This document shows, piece after piece, positions 54,345 to 62,778 of a stretch of DNA of 64,000 nucleotides. The stretch comes from Romboutsia ilealis. GTDB lineage: Bacteria > Bacillota > Clostridia > Peptostreptococcales > Peptostreptococcaceae. The notes below the pieces were generated by a model. That model was not told the origin of the DNA. It saw only the letters and a list, made by a program, of their open reading frames with translations, and did no database searches. Within the stretch, counting starts at the first letter, position 1, and every line of letters begins with the position of its first letter. A program made the position numbers and the translations under genes. Location of the stretch: the NCBI RefSeq assembly GCF_900015215.1, contig NZ_LN555523.1, positions 1,428,380-1,492,379 of the forward strand, in the 5' to 3' direction.

Positions 54345-55019
54345 ATGTATAAATGTTGTATTTTTGATTTAGATGGTACTTTAATAAATTCAATAAAAGC
54401 TATTGCTTATAGTTGTAATTTAACTCTAAGGAAATATAACTTAGGTCCTATTGATGAAGATACTTATAAAATACTTATCGGTGATGGGTATAAAAAATTA
54501 ATTGAAAGAGCTTTAATTCATTGTGGTGATACTAATTTAGAAAATTATGAAGATGCTCTAATTACTTATATGGAGTATTTTAAAATCCATTGTATGCATG
54601 AAGTTAAAGCTTATGACGGTATCTATGATATGTTAGATTTTTTAAAGAATAATAATATTAAAATAGCAGTATTATCTAATAAACCTCATGCTCAAACAGT
54701 TGAAAATGTAGATAAGATTTTTGGATGTGGATATTTTGATCGTATAGCTGGTGAAAAGTCTAATATTAAGAGAAAGCCAAATCCTGAAGGTGCTATTATT
54801 ACAGCTAATGATTTAGATGTAAATCCTTGTGAATGTCTATACATTGGCGATACTAATACAGATATGAAAACTGGTATTAGCGCTGGTATGGATTCTGTTG
54901 GTGTTACTTGGGGATATAGAGATCGTAAAGAGCTTGAGGATTTTAATCCTAAGTATGTAATTGACCATCCAAGTGAAATTGTTGATATAATTAAAAGTAC
55001 TGTACTAGTTTCTAATTAA
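54345..55019 (+). CDS. HAD-family phosphatase (phosphoglycolate phosphatase-like)
   Basis: 224-residue HAD hydrolase of the Gph/PgmB branch. Motif I FDLDGTLINS, motif II LSNKP, motif III RKPNPEG and motif IV YIGDTNTDMKTG are intact, with a small helical C1 cap. It may clear phosphoglycolate or a related phosphoester. Two ATGs are possible; 54345 is better spaced from AAGGGG than 54339. A terminator follows. Confidence 0.9.
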   Translation: MYKCCIFDLDGTLINSIKAIAYSCNLTLRKYNLGPIDEDTYKILIGDGYKKLIERALIHCGDTNLENYEDALITYMEYFKIHCMHEVKAYDGIYDMLDFLKNNNIKIAVLSNKPHAQTVENVDKIFGCGYFDRIAGEKSNIKRKPNPEGAIITANDLDVNPCECLYIGDTNTDMKTGISAGMDSVGVTWGYRDRKELEDFNPKYVIDHPSEIVDIIKSTVLVSN

Positions 55020-55026
55020 AAAATCT

Positions 55027-55068
55027 CTATTTAAAAGCCTCGATAAATTATTGAGGCTTTTAAATAGT
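55027..55068 (+). terminator. Terminator of the HAD phosphatase gene
   Basis: CTATTTAAAAGCCTC / GAGGCTTTTAAATAG stem, 15 bp. Confidence 0.88.
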
Positions 55069-55113
55069 ACTCAAACTTATAAAAGTTTGTAAATTTAATC
55101 AATATCTATTTGA

Positions 55114-55246
55114 TTAGTTCACTCATTGTGCTAGTTAAACATGATTATTGAAAATACTAAAGTCTAGTAAACTATACTTTTATAATTCAAAAACTTTATA
55201 TAGCAATTTCAATATGTTTAGTAAAATAACTAGCACAACAGATTAG
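55114..55246 (+). repeat. MITE-like dispersed repeat, family A copy 5 (best ends)
   Basis: Left end TTGTGCTAGTTA and right end TAACTAGCACAA are perfect inverted repeats. The interior is AT-rich and largely self-complementary. No ORF. Confidence 0.88.
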
Positions 55247-55408
55247 TTCTTAAACAAGTATTGATTTGATATATATTACGTATGTTTATTATTAAGTTCT
55301 ATTACTATAATAAAAAATATATAAGTTATTGGTATTTTTATATATTCTAATATTTGTCTATAAATTTCTAATAGTTTTATACAATATAAATTTTTTCTAC
55401 TCTTTATT

Positions 55409-56332
55409 TTATTTATTGTAAAATTCCAAAACTTTTTCAATATAAGGATTAAATATTTCATCTTTTTCTATGTATATTTCATGTTTTGCATCTTCAAATT
55501 TTATAAATTCGCAATTTTTAGCTACGGATAAAAATTTATTATGACCTTCAGGCTTTACAAATGTATCTTTTCCTGCTTGGAATAAAAGCACATCTGCCTT
55601 TATATTTTTTATATTTTCTGATTTTAAAAGTTCTTTAATACCTTTAAATGCTTGATTTAACCAGTTAAAAGAACCACCTGAAGTTTGTAACTCTTTGTGT
55701 TGTAATTGTTTATTAAAATATGAATCATATCTTTTTTGTGAGCTAGTTGCAGCGTTTCTAAAATCTGGCTTACAATTAAATGGCCCATGTCCAAATAAGT
55801 ATTTATCACCCATACCTATTGTACAAAATACTTTTGCTACTATCTTTGAAACTATTTTAGGATACTTACCAGTATCTATTTCCATCATAGGACAGTTTAA
55901 AATTGCTTTTTCAAAATAATTATTATATTTTTCTAAAAATAAAGCTCCGATAGCACCTCCCATAGAATGTGAAAATAAATATAATTTTCTATCATTCAAA
56001 TTAGGAACAACTATACTATCTAAAAATGTCTTTAAATCCTTAACATAATAGTTAAAATCTTCAACATTCACTTGACTATTATCTATTCCAAGTCTTCCTG
56101 ATTTACCATGTCCTCTGTGGTCTATTATATATACAGAATAATCATTTTTATTAAATATTTTTATAAGTTCTCTATATTTTTCACTACTTTCACAAAATCC
56201 ATGAGATATAACAATTACATCTTCACTATCTTCTACTTCATAGCTTTTGTAATAAATTTTTATGTCTTTTTCGCCCATAAAAAAACCATCTTCATATATT
56301 ACATTGCCTTTTATACTCTTAGCTTTACTCAT
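55409..56332 (-). CDS. Alpha/beta hydrolase (monoacylglycerol lipase-like)
   Basis: 307-residue serine hydrolase of the S33/monoglyceride-lipase branch. HGFCES and GHGKSGRLG form the oxyanion loop region, FSHSMGG the nucleophile elbow, and DAKHEIYIEKDE the His region. No signal peptide. It would cleave lysophospholipid or monoacylglycerol by family analogy. AGGAGAT precedes the ATG. It is monocistronic. Confidence 0.9.
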   Translation of the reverse strand: MSKAKSIKGNVIYEDGFFMGEKDIKIYYKSYEVEDSEDVIVISHGFCESSEKYRELIKIFNKNDYSVYIIDHRGHGKSGRLGIDNSQVNVEDFNYYVKDLKTFLDSIVVPNLNDRKLYLFSHSMGGAIGALFLEKYNNYFEKAILNCPMMEIDTGKYPKIVSKIVAKVFCTIGMGDKYLFGHGPFNCKPDFRNAATSSQKRYDSYFNKQLQHKELQTSGGSFNWLNQAFKGIKELLKSENIKNIKADVLLFQAGKDTFVKPEGHNKFLSVAKNCEFIKFEDAKHEIYIEKDEIFNPYIEKVLEFYNK

Positions 56333-56579
56333 ACTAATCTCCTATAATATAATTAATATTACTATAATTATAACTAAATTTGCTAGTATACACAATATAA
56401 CTGTTTATATAGATACAAATTTACTTCATTAACTTACAAAAATGGATTAAAAAGTTTATAAAAGTTTCACTAAACCTAAGTTAAATATCATCAAAACACT
56501 TTAAATCATGTGTTATCACCATTTTTTATGTATCCAATTACTTTATACAATACTCAAACTCTTTTATACACTTAAAAAT

Positions 56580-56650
56580 AATTTATTGATATTACTTATA
56601 TTAAGAAGTTATTTACATTTTTTAAGTATTATAATATCCTTAAACATAAA
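56580..56650 (+). repeat. AT-rich repeat, family C copy 5
   Basis: TTATTGATATTACTTATATT to AAGTATTATAATATCCTT and AAACATAAAA, abutting the terminator of the sensor-kinase gene. No family B element precedes it. Confidence 0.75.
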
Positions 56651-56680
56651 AGGATACCATTTTATAGTATCCTTTTATGT
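56644..56680 (-). terminator. Terminator of the orphan sensor kinase gene
   Basis: ACATAAAAGGATAC / GTATCCTTTTATGT stem. Confidence 0.88.
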
Positions 56681-56684
56681 AACA

Positions 56685-58670
56685 TTAATTTTCTTTTGTA
56701 TCTACATCTGACATTTCAAGTTTTACAATTTGTTGTATATCTTTTATTTGTAAGTTTTTAAAGTTTTCTTCTACCATATATATAGGTAATATAATTTCAA
56801 ATTTACTACCTTTATTTACTTCACTATATACATTAATTTTTCCACCGTGAAGGTCTACTATTTCTTCAACTATACAAAGACCTATACCACTTCCTTCTTC
56901 ATGTTTCTTTAATGTATCCGAAACTTGATAAAATCTATTAAAAATTTCATTTATTTTATCTTTTGGTATTCCCATTCCATTATCTTCTACGCTTATAAAA
57001 ACTTTATCATTTTCCCTTTTTATATATACATAAATTGATCCACCTTTGTGTGTAAATTTTATTGCATTAGATAAAAGATTAAGTATAACCCTTTCTATTT
57101 TATCCTTATCTATTGCGGTTATTATTTCTTCTTCTTCTGTATCAAATACTAAGTCGATATTTTTATATGTTGCATAATCAACACTAGCTAAAACTATATC
57201 CTCTACAACTTCTACTATATTTATATTTTCTAAATTTATTTCATAGACTCCCTGTTCAAACTTAGTTATATCTATAAGATTATTAACTAACTTTAATAAT
57301 CTGTTTGAATTTTTATTTATTTGTTCTAATTTACCTAATAGATATTTATTATCATAGTTATTAGTATTTATTTTAAGTTCTGCTACCTTGCTTGTACTTA
57401 ATATAACATTTAATGGAGTTCTAAGTTCATGACTCATATTTACTATAAAGTCAGTTTTTAATTGTTCCCTTTCTTTTGCTCTTTCATAAAGTTTTTTATT
57501 TTTATTTGATTTTTTTATTTCTATTATAAATTTATATACTACATAAACTACTATTAAAATCAATAAACTAAATACTATACATACTGTTATCTTAAGTGGC
57601 TTAGGTAATAAAAGTGCATATTTTGGTTTATTTAATAATTTACTATCTTTTGGCATTTTTAAAATATCTATATTATAGTCATATATTTGTTTATAATCAA
57701 ATATATACATTCCACTAGACTTTGGTAATATTCCCTCTTCTATTTTATTTCCCTCTAATATATTACATATTTCTTTAGCAACATAACTACCTTGATGTTC
57801 TCCTATATCTACAAATCCTCCTATTACACCATTAAAAACATATGCATAGTTATTTGTATATATAGGATTGTCAGTTATTGTTTTTATATCATTAACAATG
57901 TCTTTTAATTTTACATGTGATTTATTACTTTTATACATAAACGTCCCTGTAAGAACAATAGCTTGATTTTTATCATTAATTTTTTTTAACTTATTTTGTA
58001 TATCTTCAATATAATTAGATTGTATAAAATTAATTTTTACAGGTCTAAAAAATAAAGATTTAGATGATTCTACTCTTTTCTTTATTACATTTGAATAAAT
58101 AAATTCATCAATTATAATATTTATGGTATCAATATTAGGTTGAAGATATAATATCAAATTAAATAATTGATCTGTATTAGCTTGTAATATCCCGGTTATG
58201 TATTTTTTATATTCTCCTGTAAGTTCAACAGGATTATTTACTCCTGTAAATAATATTTGCTTATGATATAACACACTTTGTGAATTTAGTACTTTTGATT
58301 TTACAAATTCAAATGCTCCATCATCTATAGCAAATACTATATCTATATCTTTATATTGATACTTTTTATTCAATAAGTCATTAAAAGAATCTAAATAAGC
58401 TTTATCATTTCGTTTTCTTATATCTAGATATTCTAAATCTATATTTAGACTTAAGTCTTTTGGCTTTATTTCTTTCAGCTTTTCTTCAAATCCAGTAATT
58501 ATATGATTTTCCCATTCATTTTTAGAATCATACGAGTTTATAATTAATATATCCAATGTTTTATCATTATTTCCTAAAATATTATATGCATATATTGAAG
58601 TTGTACTATTTAGAATAATTATCATGAGTATAATTATAATAGTTACATAGTTTAATAATCCTTTCTTCAT
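56685..58670 (-). CDS. Orphan sensor histidine kinase with binding-protein sensor domain
   Basis: 661 residues. A signal anchor (about 8-28) is followed by an extracytoplasmic ABC-substrate-binding-like domain (about 35-340, ILIINSYDSKNEWENHIITGFEEKL and ILFTGVNNPVELTGEY), a second membrane segment near 365-390, HisKA with NMSHELRTPLN and HATPase with NLLSNAIKF, DNGMGIP and GSGIGL. The domain suggests it senses a small ligand directly. No response-regulator gene is adjacent. AAGGGAG precedes the ATG. Confidence 0.9.
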   Translation of the reverse strand: MKKGLLNYVTIIIILMIIILNSTTSIYAYNILGNNDKTLDILIINSYDSKNEWENHIITGFEEKLKEIKPKDLSLNIDLEYLDIRKRNDKAYLDSFNDLLNKKYQYKDIDIVFAIDDGAFEFVKSKVLNSQSVLYHKQILFTGVNNPVELTGEYKKYITGILQANTDQLFNLILYLQPNIDTINIIIDEFIYSNVIKKRVESSKSLFFRPVKINFIQSNYIEDIQNKLKKINDKNQAIVLTGTFMYKSNKSHVKLKDIVNDIKTITDNPIYTNNYAYVFNGVIGGFVDIGEHQGSYVAKEICNILEGNKIEEGILPKSSGMYIFDYKQIYDYNIDILKMPKDSKLLNKPKYALLLPKPLKITVCIVFSLLILIVVYVVYKFIIEIKKSNKNKKLYERAKEREQLKTDFIVNMSHELRTPLNVILSTSKVAELKINTNNYDNKYLLGKLEQINKNSNRLLKLVNNLIDITKFEQGVYEINLENINIVEVVEDIVLASVDYATYKNIDLVFDTEEEEIITAIDKDKIERVILNLLSNAIKFTHKGGSIYVYIKRENDKVFISVEDNGMGIPKDKINEIFNRFYQVSDTLKKHEEGSGIGLCIVEEIVDLHGGKINVYSEVNKGSKFEIILPIYMVEENFKNLQIKDIQQIVKLEMSDVDTKEN

Positions 58671-58794
58671 TTTTGTCTCCCTTATATTGCTTTTTTAGAT
58701 TATTTCATTATTTCTATTATAGTCAATAATTCAATTATAAACTTATGTTAAATTATGGTAAAGTACTGATTTCTAAAAATAATTGCAATAAATA

Positions 58795-58821
58795 AAACCG
58801 TTGGATATATCCCAACGGTTT
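58795..58821 (-). terminator. Terminator after the Mor-like gene
   Basis: AAACCGTTGG / CCAACGGTTT stem, T-rich on the minus strand. Confidence 0.85.
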
Positions 58822-59077
58822 AACTCTTTTCACCAACAATCCTCCTAACTCTAACCACACTAATACCAAACCTTCTCGCCATCTTCTTATAATCACCGCA
58901 AAAACTTTCCCTAATAACCCTATCCCTAACAGGCTTAGTTATACACCTTTCACTAGGAAGATAAATACTAGTCCCACCAGCACACTTAATAAGACTTCTA
59001 AAAGCATCAATACCAATAGCCAAAACCACACTCTTTAAATTCTCAGGCACGTCATCAATAGTCAACTTATTAATCAT
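58820..59077 (-). CDS. Mor-family transcription activator-like protein
   Basis: 85 residues related to the Mor/C activators of phage Mu: a dimerisation part (VVLAIGIDAFRSLIKCAGGTSIYLP) and a helix-turn-helix (YKKMARRFGISVVRVRRIV). Phage-like regulator. It is divergent from the amidase cassette, which it may control. The ribosome site GGAGGTGG is strong. Confidence 0.85.
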   Translation of the reverse strand: MINKLTIDDVPENLKSVVLAIGIDAFRSLIKCAGGTSIYLPSERCITKPVRDRVIRESFCGDYKKMARRFGISVVRVRRIVGEKS

Positions 59078-59235
59078 AAAACCACCTCCATACCTTAATA
59101 TTTCAATATCTTTACTACCTTTACCTTTGTCAAAAATTTGTAAACTTCTTTACTATATTTTAATAACCCTTATCAAATATACTTAACTTAAGATTTAGCT
59201 AATAAATCTAAAAAATTTAAAAGGAGGTGGGGTAA

Positions 59236-59451
59236 ATGGCAATTACAGAAGCTAAAAACCCTTCAAGTTTAAGAATAAAATTAGATTTAGGAATGGTTGA
59301 TGGTAAAACCAAAACTAAAAGTAAAACTTTCTCAAACCTAAAACATGATGCAGCAGCTCAAGATATATATGACGTTGCCGAAAGCTTAATGGCTCTACAA
59401 GAGTATACTGTTTTAGAAACAGCAAAAATAGATAACACTACACTTTTATAA
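59236..59451 (+). CDS. DUF1659 protein
   Basis: 71 residues of the DUF1659 family (LRIKLDLGMVDGKTKTKSKTFSNLKHDAAAQDIYDVAESLMAL). AGGAGGTGGGG precedes the ATG. Such genes are found at the head of a small cassette with DUF2922, YvrJ and an amidase in clostridia; the biochemical role is unknown. Confidence 0.88.
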   Translation: MAITEAKNPSSLRIKLDLGMVDGKTKTKSKTFSNLKHDAAAQDIYDVAESLMALQEYTVLETAKIDNTTLL

Positions 59452-59471
59452 AATTTTAGGAGGAATATATT

Positions 59472-59705
59472 ATGGATACTAATGTTAGCAAAAGATTAAT
59501 TATGACTTTCAAAACTACTGATGACAAATCAGTTTCTTTATCAATAGATGACCCAAGAGAGGATATAACTGAAGAAGAAATAAAAACTGCTATGGATTTA
59601 GTAGTTTCTAAAAACATATTTGCCCCAGGTGGTTCTGATATTTTTAAATCTGTTAGTGCAAAGGTGGTTGTTACAGACACTACTGGCTACGATTTAGTTA
59701 TATAA
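59472..59705 (+). CDS. DUF2922 protein
   Basis: 77 residues (RLIMTFKTTDDKSVSLSIDDPREDITEEEIKTAMDLVVSKNIF) of the DUF2922 family, 20 nt after the DUF1659 gene and with its own AGGAGG. Cytoplasmic, no membrane segment. A hairpin lies directly downstream at 59713-59738. Confidence 0.88.
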   Translation: MDTNVSKRLIMTFKTTDDKSVSLSIDDPREDITEEEIKTAMDLVVSKNIFAPGGSDIFKSVSAKVVVTDTTGYDLVI

Positions 59706-59712
59706 AAGATTT

Positions 59713-59739
59713 AAAGGTCAAGTTTATGCTTGGCCTTTT
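59713..59739 (+). terminator. Intra-cassette hairpin
   Basis: AAAGGTCAAG / CTTGGCCTTT stem before the YvrJ gene; may reduce read-through. Confidence 0.6.
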
Positions 59740-59759
59740 GTTATATAAGGAGGAAATTT

Positions 59760-59906
59760 ATGAATTCAGATATACAAAATATTATAGCTTCTGTTGGTTT
59801 TCCAATTGCTCTTAGTATGTATTTACTAATTCGTATTGAGGGAAAGCTTCAGACTTTAACTGATAGTATTAATGAATTATCTAAAAATATTATAAGTATG
59901 AGGTGA
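59760..59906 (+). CDS. YvrJ-family small membrane protein
   Basis: 48 residues: a hydrophobic segment (NIIASVGFPIALSMYLLIRI) and a coiled tail (EGKLQTLTDSINELSKNI), as in YvrJ proteins. AAGGAGG precedes the ATG. It lies between the DUF2922 and amidase genes and may be a holin-like or membrane adaptor component; that role is inferred. Confidence 0.85.
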   Translation: MNSDIQNIIASVGFPIALSMYLLIRIEGKLQTLTDSINELSKNIISMR

Positions 59907-59912
59907 TAGTTG

Positions 59913-60440
59913 ATGAAATTTTACTTAGACTTTGGCCATGGTGGTAAGGATAGTGGTGCGGTTTCATTTAATGGTACTTTTGAAAGTAATGTTGTTTTAA
60001 AGATTGGTTTAATTTTAAAATCTATGCTGGAAAGTTATGGGCATACGGTTATAACTACAAGAATTGATGATACTTATTATTCTTTAAGTTATAGAACAAA
60101 TAAAGCTAATAGGTATAATTGTGATTATTTTATTAGTTTACATATGAATTCTTTTTCTAATAGAAATGCTCGTGGTTGTGAGGTTTGGGTTTATGATAAG
60201 TCTAGTAGGCTTTATAATACTTCTCAAAGTGTTTGTGATAGTTTGTCTAAGGCTTTGAATACTCCTAATAGAGGTGTTAAGGTTTCTAAGAGCTTTACTG
60301 TTTTGAAAAAAAGCAAGATGCCGGCTATGCTAGTTGAGATTGATTTTATTTCTAATTCTATTGTTGAGGATGTTTGTTCTAGTTATGATTATTGTTATGT
60401 TGTTGCTAAAAATATTTGTAATGCCTTGTTAAAGCTATAA
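59913..60440 (+). CDS. N-acetylmuramoyl-L-alanine amidase (Amidase_3)
   Basis: 175-residue zinc amidase. DFGHGG and SLHMNS supply the two zinc histidines, FESNVV the zinc glutamate and LVEIDFISN the catalytic glutamate. It has no signal peptide or cell-wall binding domain, so like phage endolysins it needs help to cross the membrane. The ATG at 59913 follows GAGGTGAT within the end of yvrJ. It forms an operon with DUF1659, DUF2922 and YvrJ. Confidence 0.93.
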   Translation: MKFYLDFGHGGKDSGAVSFNGTFESNVVLKIGLILKSMLESYGHTVITTRIDDTYYSLSYRTNKANRYNCDYFISLHMNSFSNRNARGCEVWVYDKSSRLYNTSQSVCDSLSKALNTPNRGVKVSKSFTVLKKSKMPAMLVEIDFISNSIVEDVCSSYDYCYVVAKNICNALLKL

Positions 60441-60483
60441 ATATACACTGTCGGTTTTCCCGACGCCTACTTTAAAAGCTAGT
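60436..60483 (+). repeat. Left direct repeat flanking the toxin-antitoxin locus
   Basis: TATAAATATACACTGTCGGT, then TTTCCCGACGCC and AAAAGCTAGT. It matches 61001-61045 with few differences; a GTCGG / CCGAC hairpin forms inside. Confidence 0.75.
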
Positions 60484-60565
60484 TTTATTAACTTACTTTT
60501 ATTTTATATTTAAGATAAATAAATTATAAATTTAACTTTTTAGTTTATTTTTTTAGTTTATGTAG

Positions 60566-60640
60566 TATAATATAGATATAGATTAAATCAAAAAAGAAAC
60601 TACAATCTAGTGGGATAGAGTAGTGGTTTCTAGTATAGAC
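60566..60640 (+). ncRNA. Antitoxin RNA, predicted (start part)
   Basis: A TATAAT at 60566-60571 on the plus strand would start an RNA near 60578 that runs antisense into the toxin gene. Its 5' sequence (GAAACTACAATCTAG, GTGGTTTC) resembles the toxin mRNA leader in inverted orientation. The 3' end was not determined. Confidence 0.5.
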
Positions 60641-60804
60641 TATTTTTTAGAGAATTTGAACTTCACTTTAAATTCAAATTCTAAACCACTTTTTCTATTG
60701 GCACTAGAAGAGTGGTTTTTTATTTTATCATATATGTAATTAGTAATCAAACCAATACATACAGAGCTTATAGCTCCAATAATAAAATCAATTATCAGCT
60801 CCAT
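60640..60804 (-). CDS. Type I toxin, small membrane peptide (54 aa)
   Basis: 54 residues: a hydrophobic segment (about 3-25, IIDFIIGAISSVCIGLITNYI) followed by a cationic tail that ends KSGLEFEFKVKFKFSKK. This architecture and ending match the type I toxins described in C. difficile, which insert in the membrane and stop growth. AAGGAGGTG precedes the ATG. The predicted toxin promoter is at 60888-60918 (TATAAT on the minus strand), giving a leader of about 80 nt. A convergent promoter at 60566 should make the antitoxin RNA. Confidence 0.75.
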   Translation of the reverse strand: MELIIDFIIGAISSVCIGLITNYIYDKIKNHSSSANRKSGLEFEFKVKFKFSKK

Positions 60805-60887
60805 ATAGAATACACCTCCTTCCTACTTACTGTAGGAACTAGGACTATATGAAACCACCACTCATAGATTGTAGCTTCTTCTGTTGT

Positions 60888-60918
60888 ATTATATCATATA
60901 AAAGTTATTAAATGTAAA
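60888..60918 (-). promoter_or_regulatory. Toxin promoter
   Basis: TATAAT (60888-60893) with TTTACA (60913-60918) 19 bp upstream on the minus strand. Confidence 0.55.
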
Positions 60919-61000
60919 GTTTTGCATAAGTTTAGTATATATTCACTAAAATTTTACTATATGATTAACATGTCAGTATATTTTTAATTTGAATAAACTG

Positions 61001-61045
61001 TATAAATATACCCCGTCGGTTTTCACGACACCCAAAAAAGCTAGT
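61001..61045 (+). repeat. Right direct repeat flanking the toxin-antitoxin locus
   Basis: TATAAATATACCCCGTCGGT, TTTCACGACACC and AAAAGCTAGT; a copy of 60436-60483. It overlaps the terminator of the DnaC-like gene. Confidence 0.75.
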
Positions 61046-61062
61046 CAAACTGACTAGCTTTT
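61036..61062 (-). terminator. Terminator of the replication operon
   Basis: AAAAGCTAGTCA / TGACTAGCTTTT stem that contains the stop codon of the DnaC-like gene. Confidence 0.85.
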
Positions 61063-61893
61063 CCCATACATCCTATAATTTAACCTCCTCCCATTAAAAC
61101 CTACCACATACCCACAACTCATCTCATAAAGCCTGCTACCAATCGCCTCATCAATACTAACAATCTCATCAATACTCTTCTCACAACTAACAATAACAGG
61201 CAACCCATTTAAATACCTATAATTAATAATCTCAAATATAATATTAACATCACTCCCACTAATACTACCCTTAAACAAATCATCAATCAAAAGCACCTTA
61301 GCTCTCTTAAACTTATTCATAACCTTTCTGTAATACTCCTCATCCATCATATTTTGCTTAAGACTTATAATATTATCTCTGTAAGGCATATACAATACTC
61401 CAACTCCCTTTTCCATAAGAGAGTTGGCTATTGCCATAGACAAATGTGTTTTACCACTTCCAACTTGTCCAACAAATATTATAGACTTATTTTTACAAGA
61501 CTTATCAAAGTTTTTTACATATTCCTTGGCTTTACTAAATGCTTCACATACTTCCATATTGTATGAGTAATCAAAATTATCGAAATTCTTTTTTCTAAAT
61601 TCTTCGCTTATACCACTATTTAATAATATTTCCTCAGCTTCACGAACACCCTTACAAGTACATGGTATCGCTTCATTATCTTTTAATATAAATCTTAAAT
61701 CTCTACACTTTAAACATTTATATTCTACTATTTCATCTTCCTCTGATTTTAATATATTCTTACTATCTAGCCCTGTATTTTTAGTTACTTTCAAGTAGCT
61801 CTCTGACCCTTCTAAGTTGTTCTTCGGTAGGCTTTTGATAAGTTGACTCATCCTCATTTTCATATTCTCTGGCATATTTAGATTTTCTATCAT
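61054..61893 (-). CDS. DnaC-like helicase loader (phage type)
   Basis: 279-residue AAA+ ATPase of the DnaC/DnaI/IstB group. A zinc-binding N-terminal part (CLKCRDLRF, CTCKG) is followed by Walker A GQVGSGKTHL, Walker B VLLIDDLF and the C-terminal arginine-finger region GSRLYEM. It would load the replicative helicase at a phage-type origin. The ATG at 61893 follows AAGGGGG and overlaps the upstream gene by 113 nt in another frame. Confidence 0.9.
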   Translation of the reverse strand: MIENLNMPENMKMRMSQLIKSLPKNNLEGSESYLKVTKNTGLDSKNILKSEEDEIVEYKCLKCRDLRFILKDNEAIPCTCKGVREAEEILLNSGISEEFRKKNFDNFDYSYNMEVCEAFSKAKEYVKNFDKSCKNKSIIFVGQVGSGKTHLSMAIANSLMEKGVGVLYMPYRDNIISLKQNMMDEEYYRKVMNKFKRAKVLLIDDLFKGSISGSDVNIIFEIINYRYLNGLPVIVSCEKSIDEIVSIDEAIGSRLYEMSCGYVVGFNGRRLNYRMYGKS

Positions 61894-62734
61894 TTAATTG
61901 TCCCCCTTGGTTTAATTCATATGCTTTTAAATCATCATAAGTTTTTATATTGTTATTTAGCCATTGTCTTATAATTCCACCAATGTAGCCTTTGTTGCAT
62001 TTTCCCTTGTCTGTTGCTATTTCTATGGCTTTTTTAAAAAGCTTTAAATCTATCTCTTCACTTATATTAATTATCCACTCATAAGCTACTCCATTTATAA
62101 GTCCAATGTTTTGTTCATATAATTTTGCATACTTACTTACATTGGATGATTTTAAATCTTTTTCTTTATCTATATCTTCTTCTTTATATTCTTCTTTATC
62201 TTTTTCTTCTTCTTGTCCTAAATTTTTAAACCTATCGGTATACGACTCGTTATACGTATCGTTATTTGTTTTATTAATTTCGCATAAATCCTCTATATCA
62301 TTACTATTTTCCTTATTTAGATAACTTTTAAATATATCTTTTATATCTTCTTTTTTAATACCTTTGCTGACATATTCTATAAGAGATATATCTGAAACTT
62401 CCTCTAATTCTTTTTTAACACAATCAAGCATTGGCTTACCACTTCTATCTAAATTGTATTTTCCCCAATTTTTTAGCGCAATCTCACGAGTATAGGTATT
62501 GTACTTTATAAGTTTGTGGTGATTTTCAAATCTATCCATCAAAGAGTTTATACTTTCTATTGAATATCCAAGTTCAAAACTCATTTGCTTTTTAGTTATT
62601 TGATATATTCCAATTTGAGTTGTTGCTGGATTAGTTAATAAATATATAAAGAAAAATTTATCTTCTGGTGTTAATTCTTCTATAACCTTTGCATCTTGCC
62701 AAAAGGCGGTGTGTAGTTTTCTAAATATAGCCAT
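61781..62734 (-). CDS. DnaD-like replisome organizer (phage type)
   Basis: 317 residues. The N-terminal winged-helix part (FRKLHTAFWQDAKVIEELTPEDKFFFIYLLTNPATTQIGIYQITKKQM) is typical of phage replisome organizers; a charged Glu/Lys/Asp linker follows; then a DnaD/DnaB_2 domain near the C-terminus (LKLFKKAIEIATDKGKCNKGYIGGIIRQWLNNN). It recruits DnaC and helicase. AAGGGGG precedes the ATG. Its 3' end overlaps the DnaC-like gene by 113 nt. Confidence 0.9.
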   Translation of the reverse strand: MAIFRKLHTAFWQDAKVIEELTPEDKFFFIYLLTNPATTQIGIYQITKKQMSFELGYSIESINSLMDRFENHHKLIKYNTYTREIALKNWGKYNLDRSGKPMLDCVKKELEEVSDISLIEYVSKGIKKEDIKDIFKSYLNKENSNDIEDLCEINKTNNDTYNESYTDRFKNLGQEEEKDKEEYKEEDIDKEKDLKSSNVSKYAKLYEQNIGLINGVAYEWIINISEEIDLKLFKKAIEIATDKGKCNKGYIGGIIRQWLNNNIKTYDDLKAYELNQGGQLNDRKSKYAREYENEDESTYQKPTEEQLRRVRELLESN

Positions 62735-62778
62735 AATGTCCCCCTTAATTTAACTTAAATAATATAAATTTAAACATT

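Noticed and set aside
55276..55461. 61-codon minus-strand ORF overlapping the end of the hydrolase gene
   Set aside because: No ribosome site and overlap with a real gene; biased composition.
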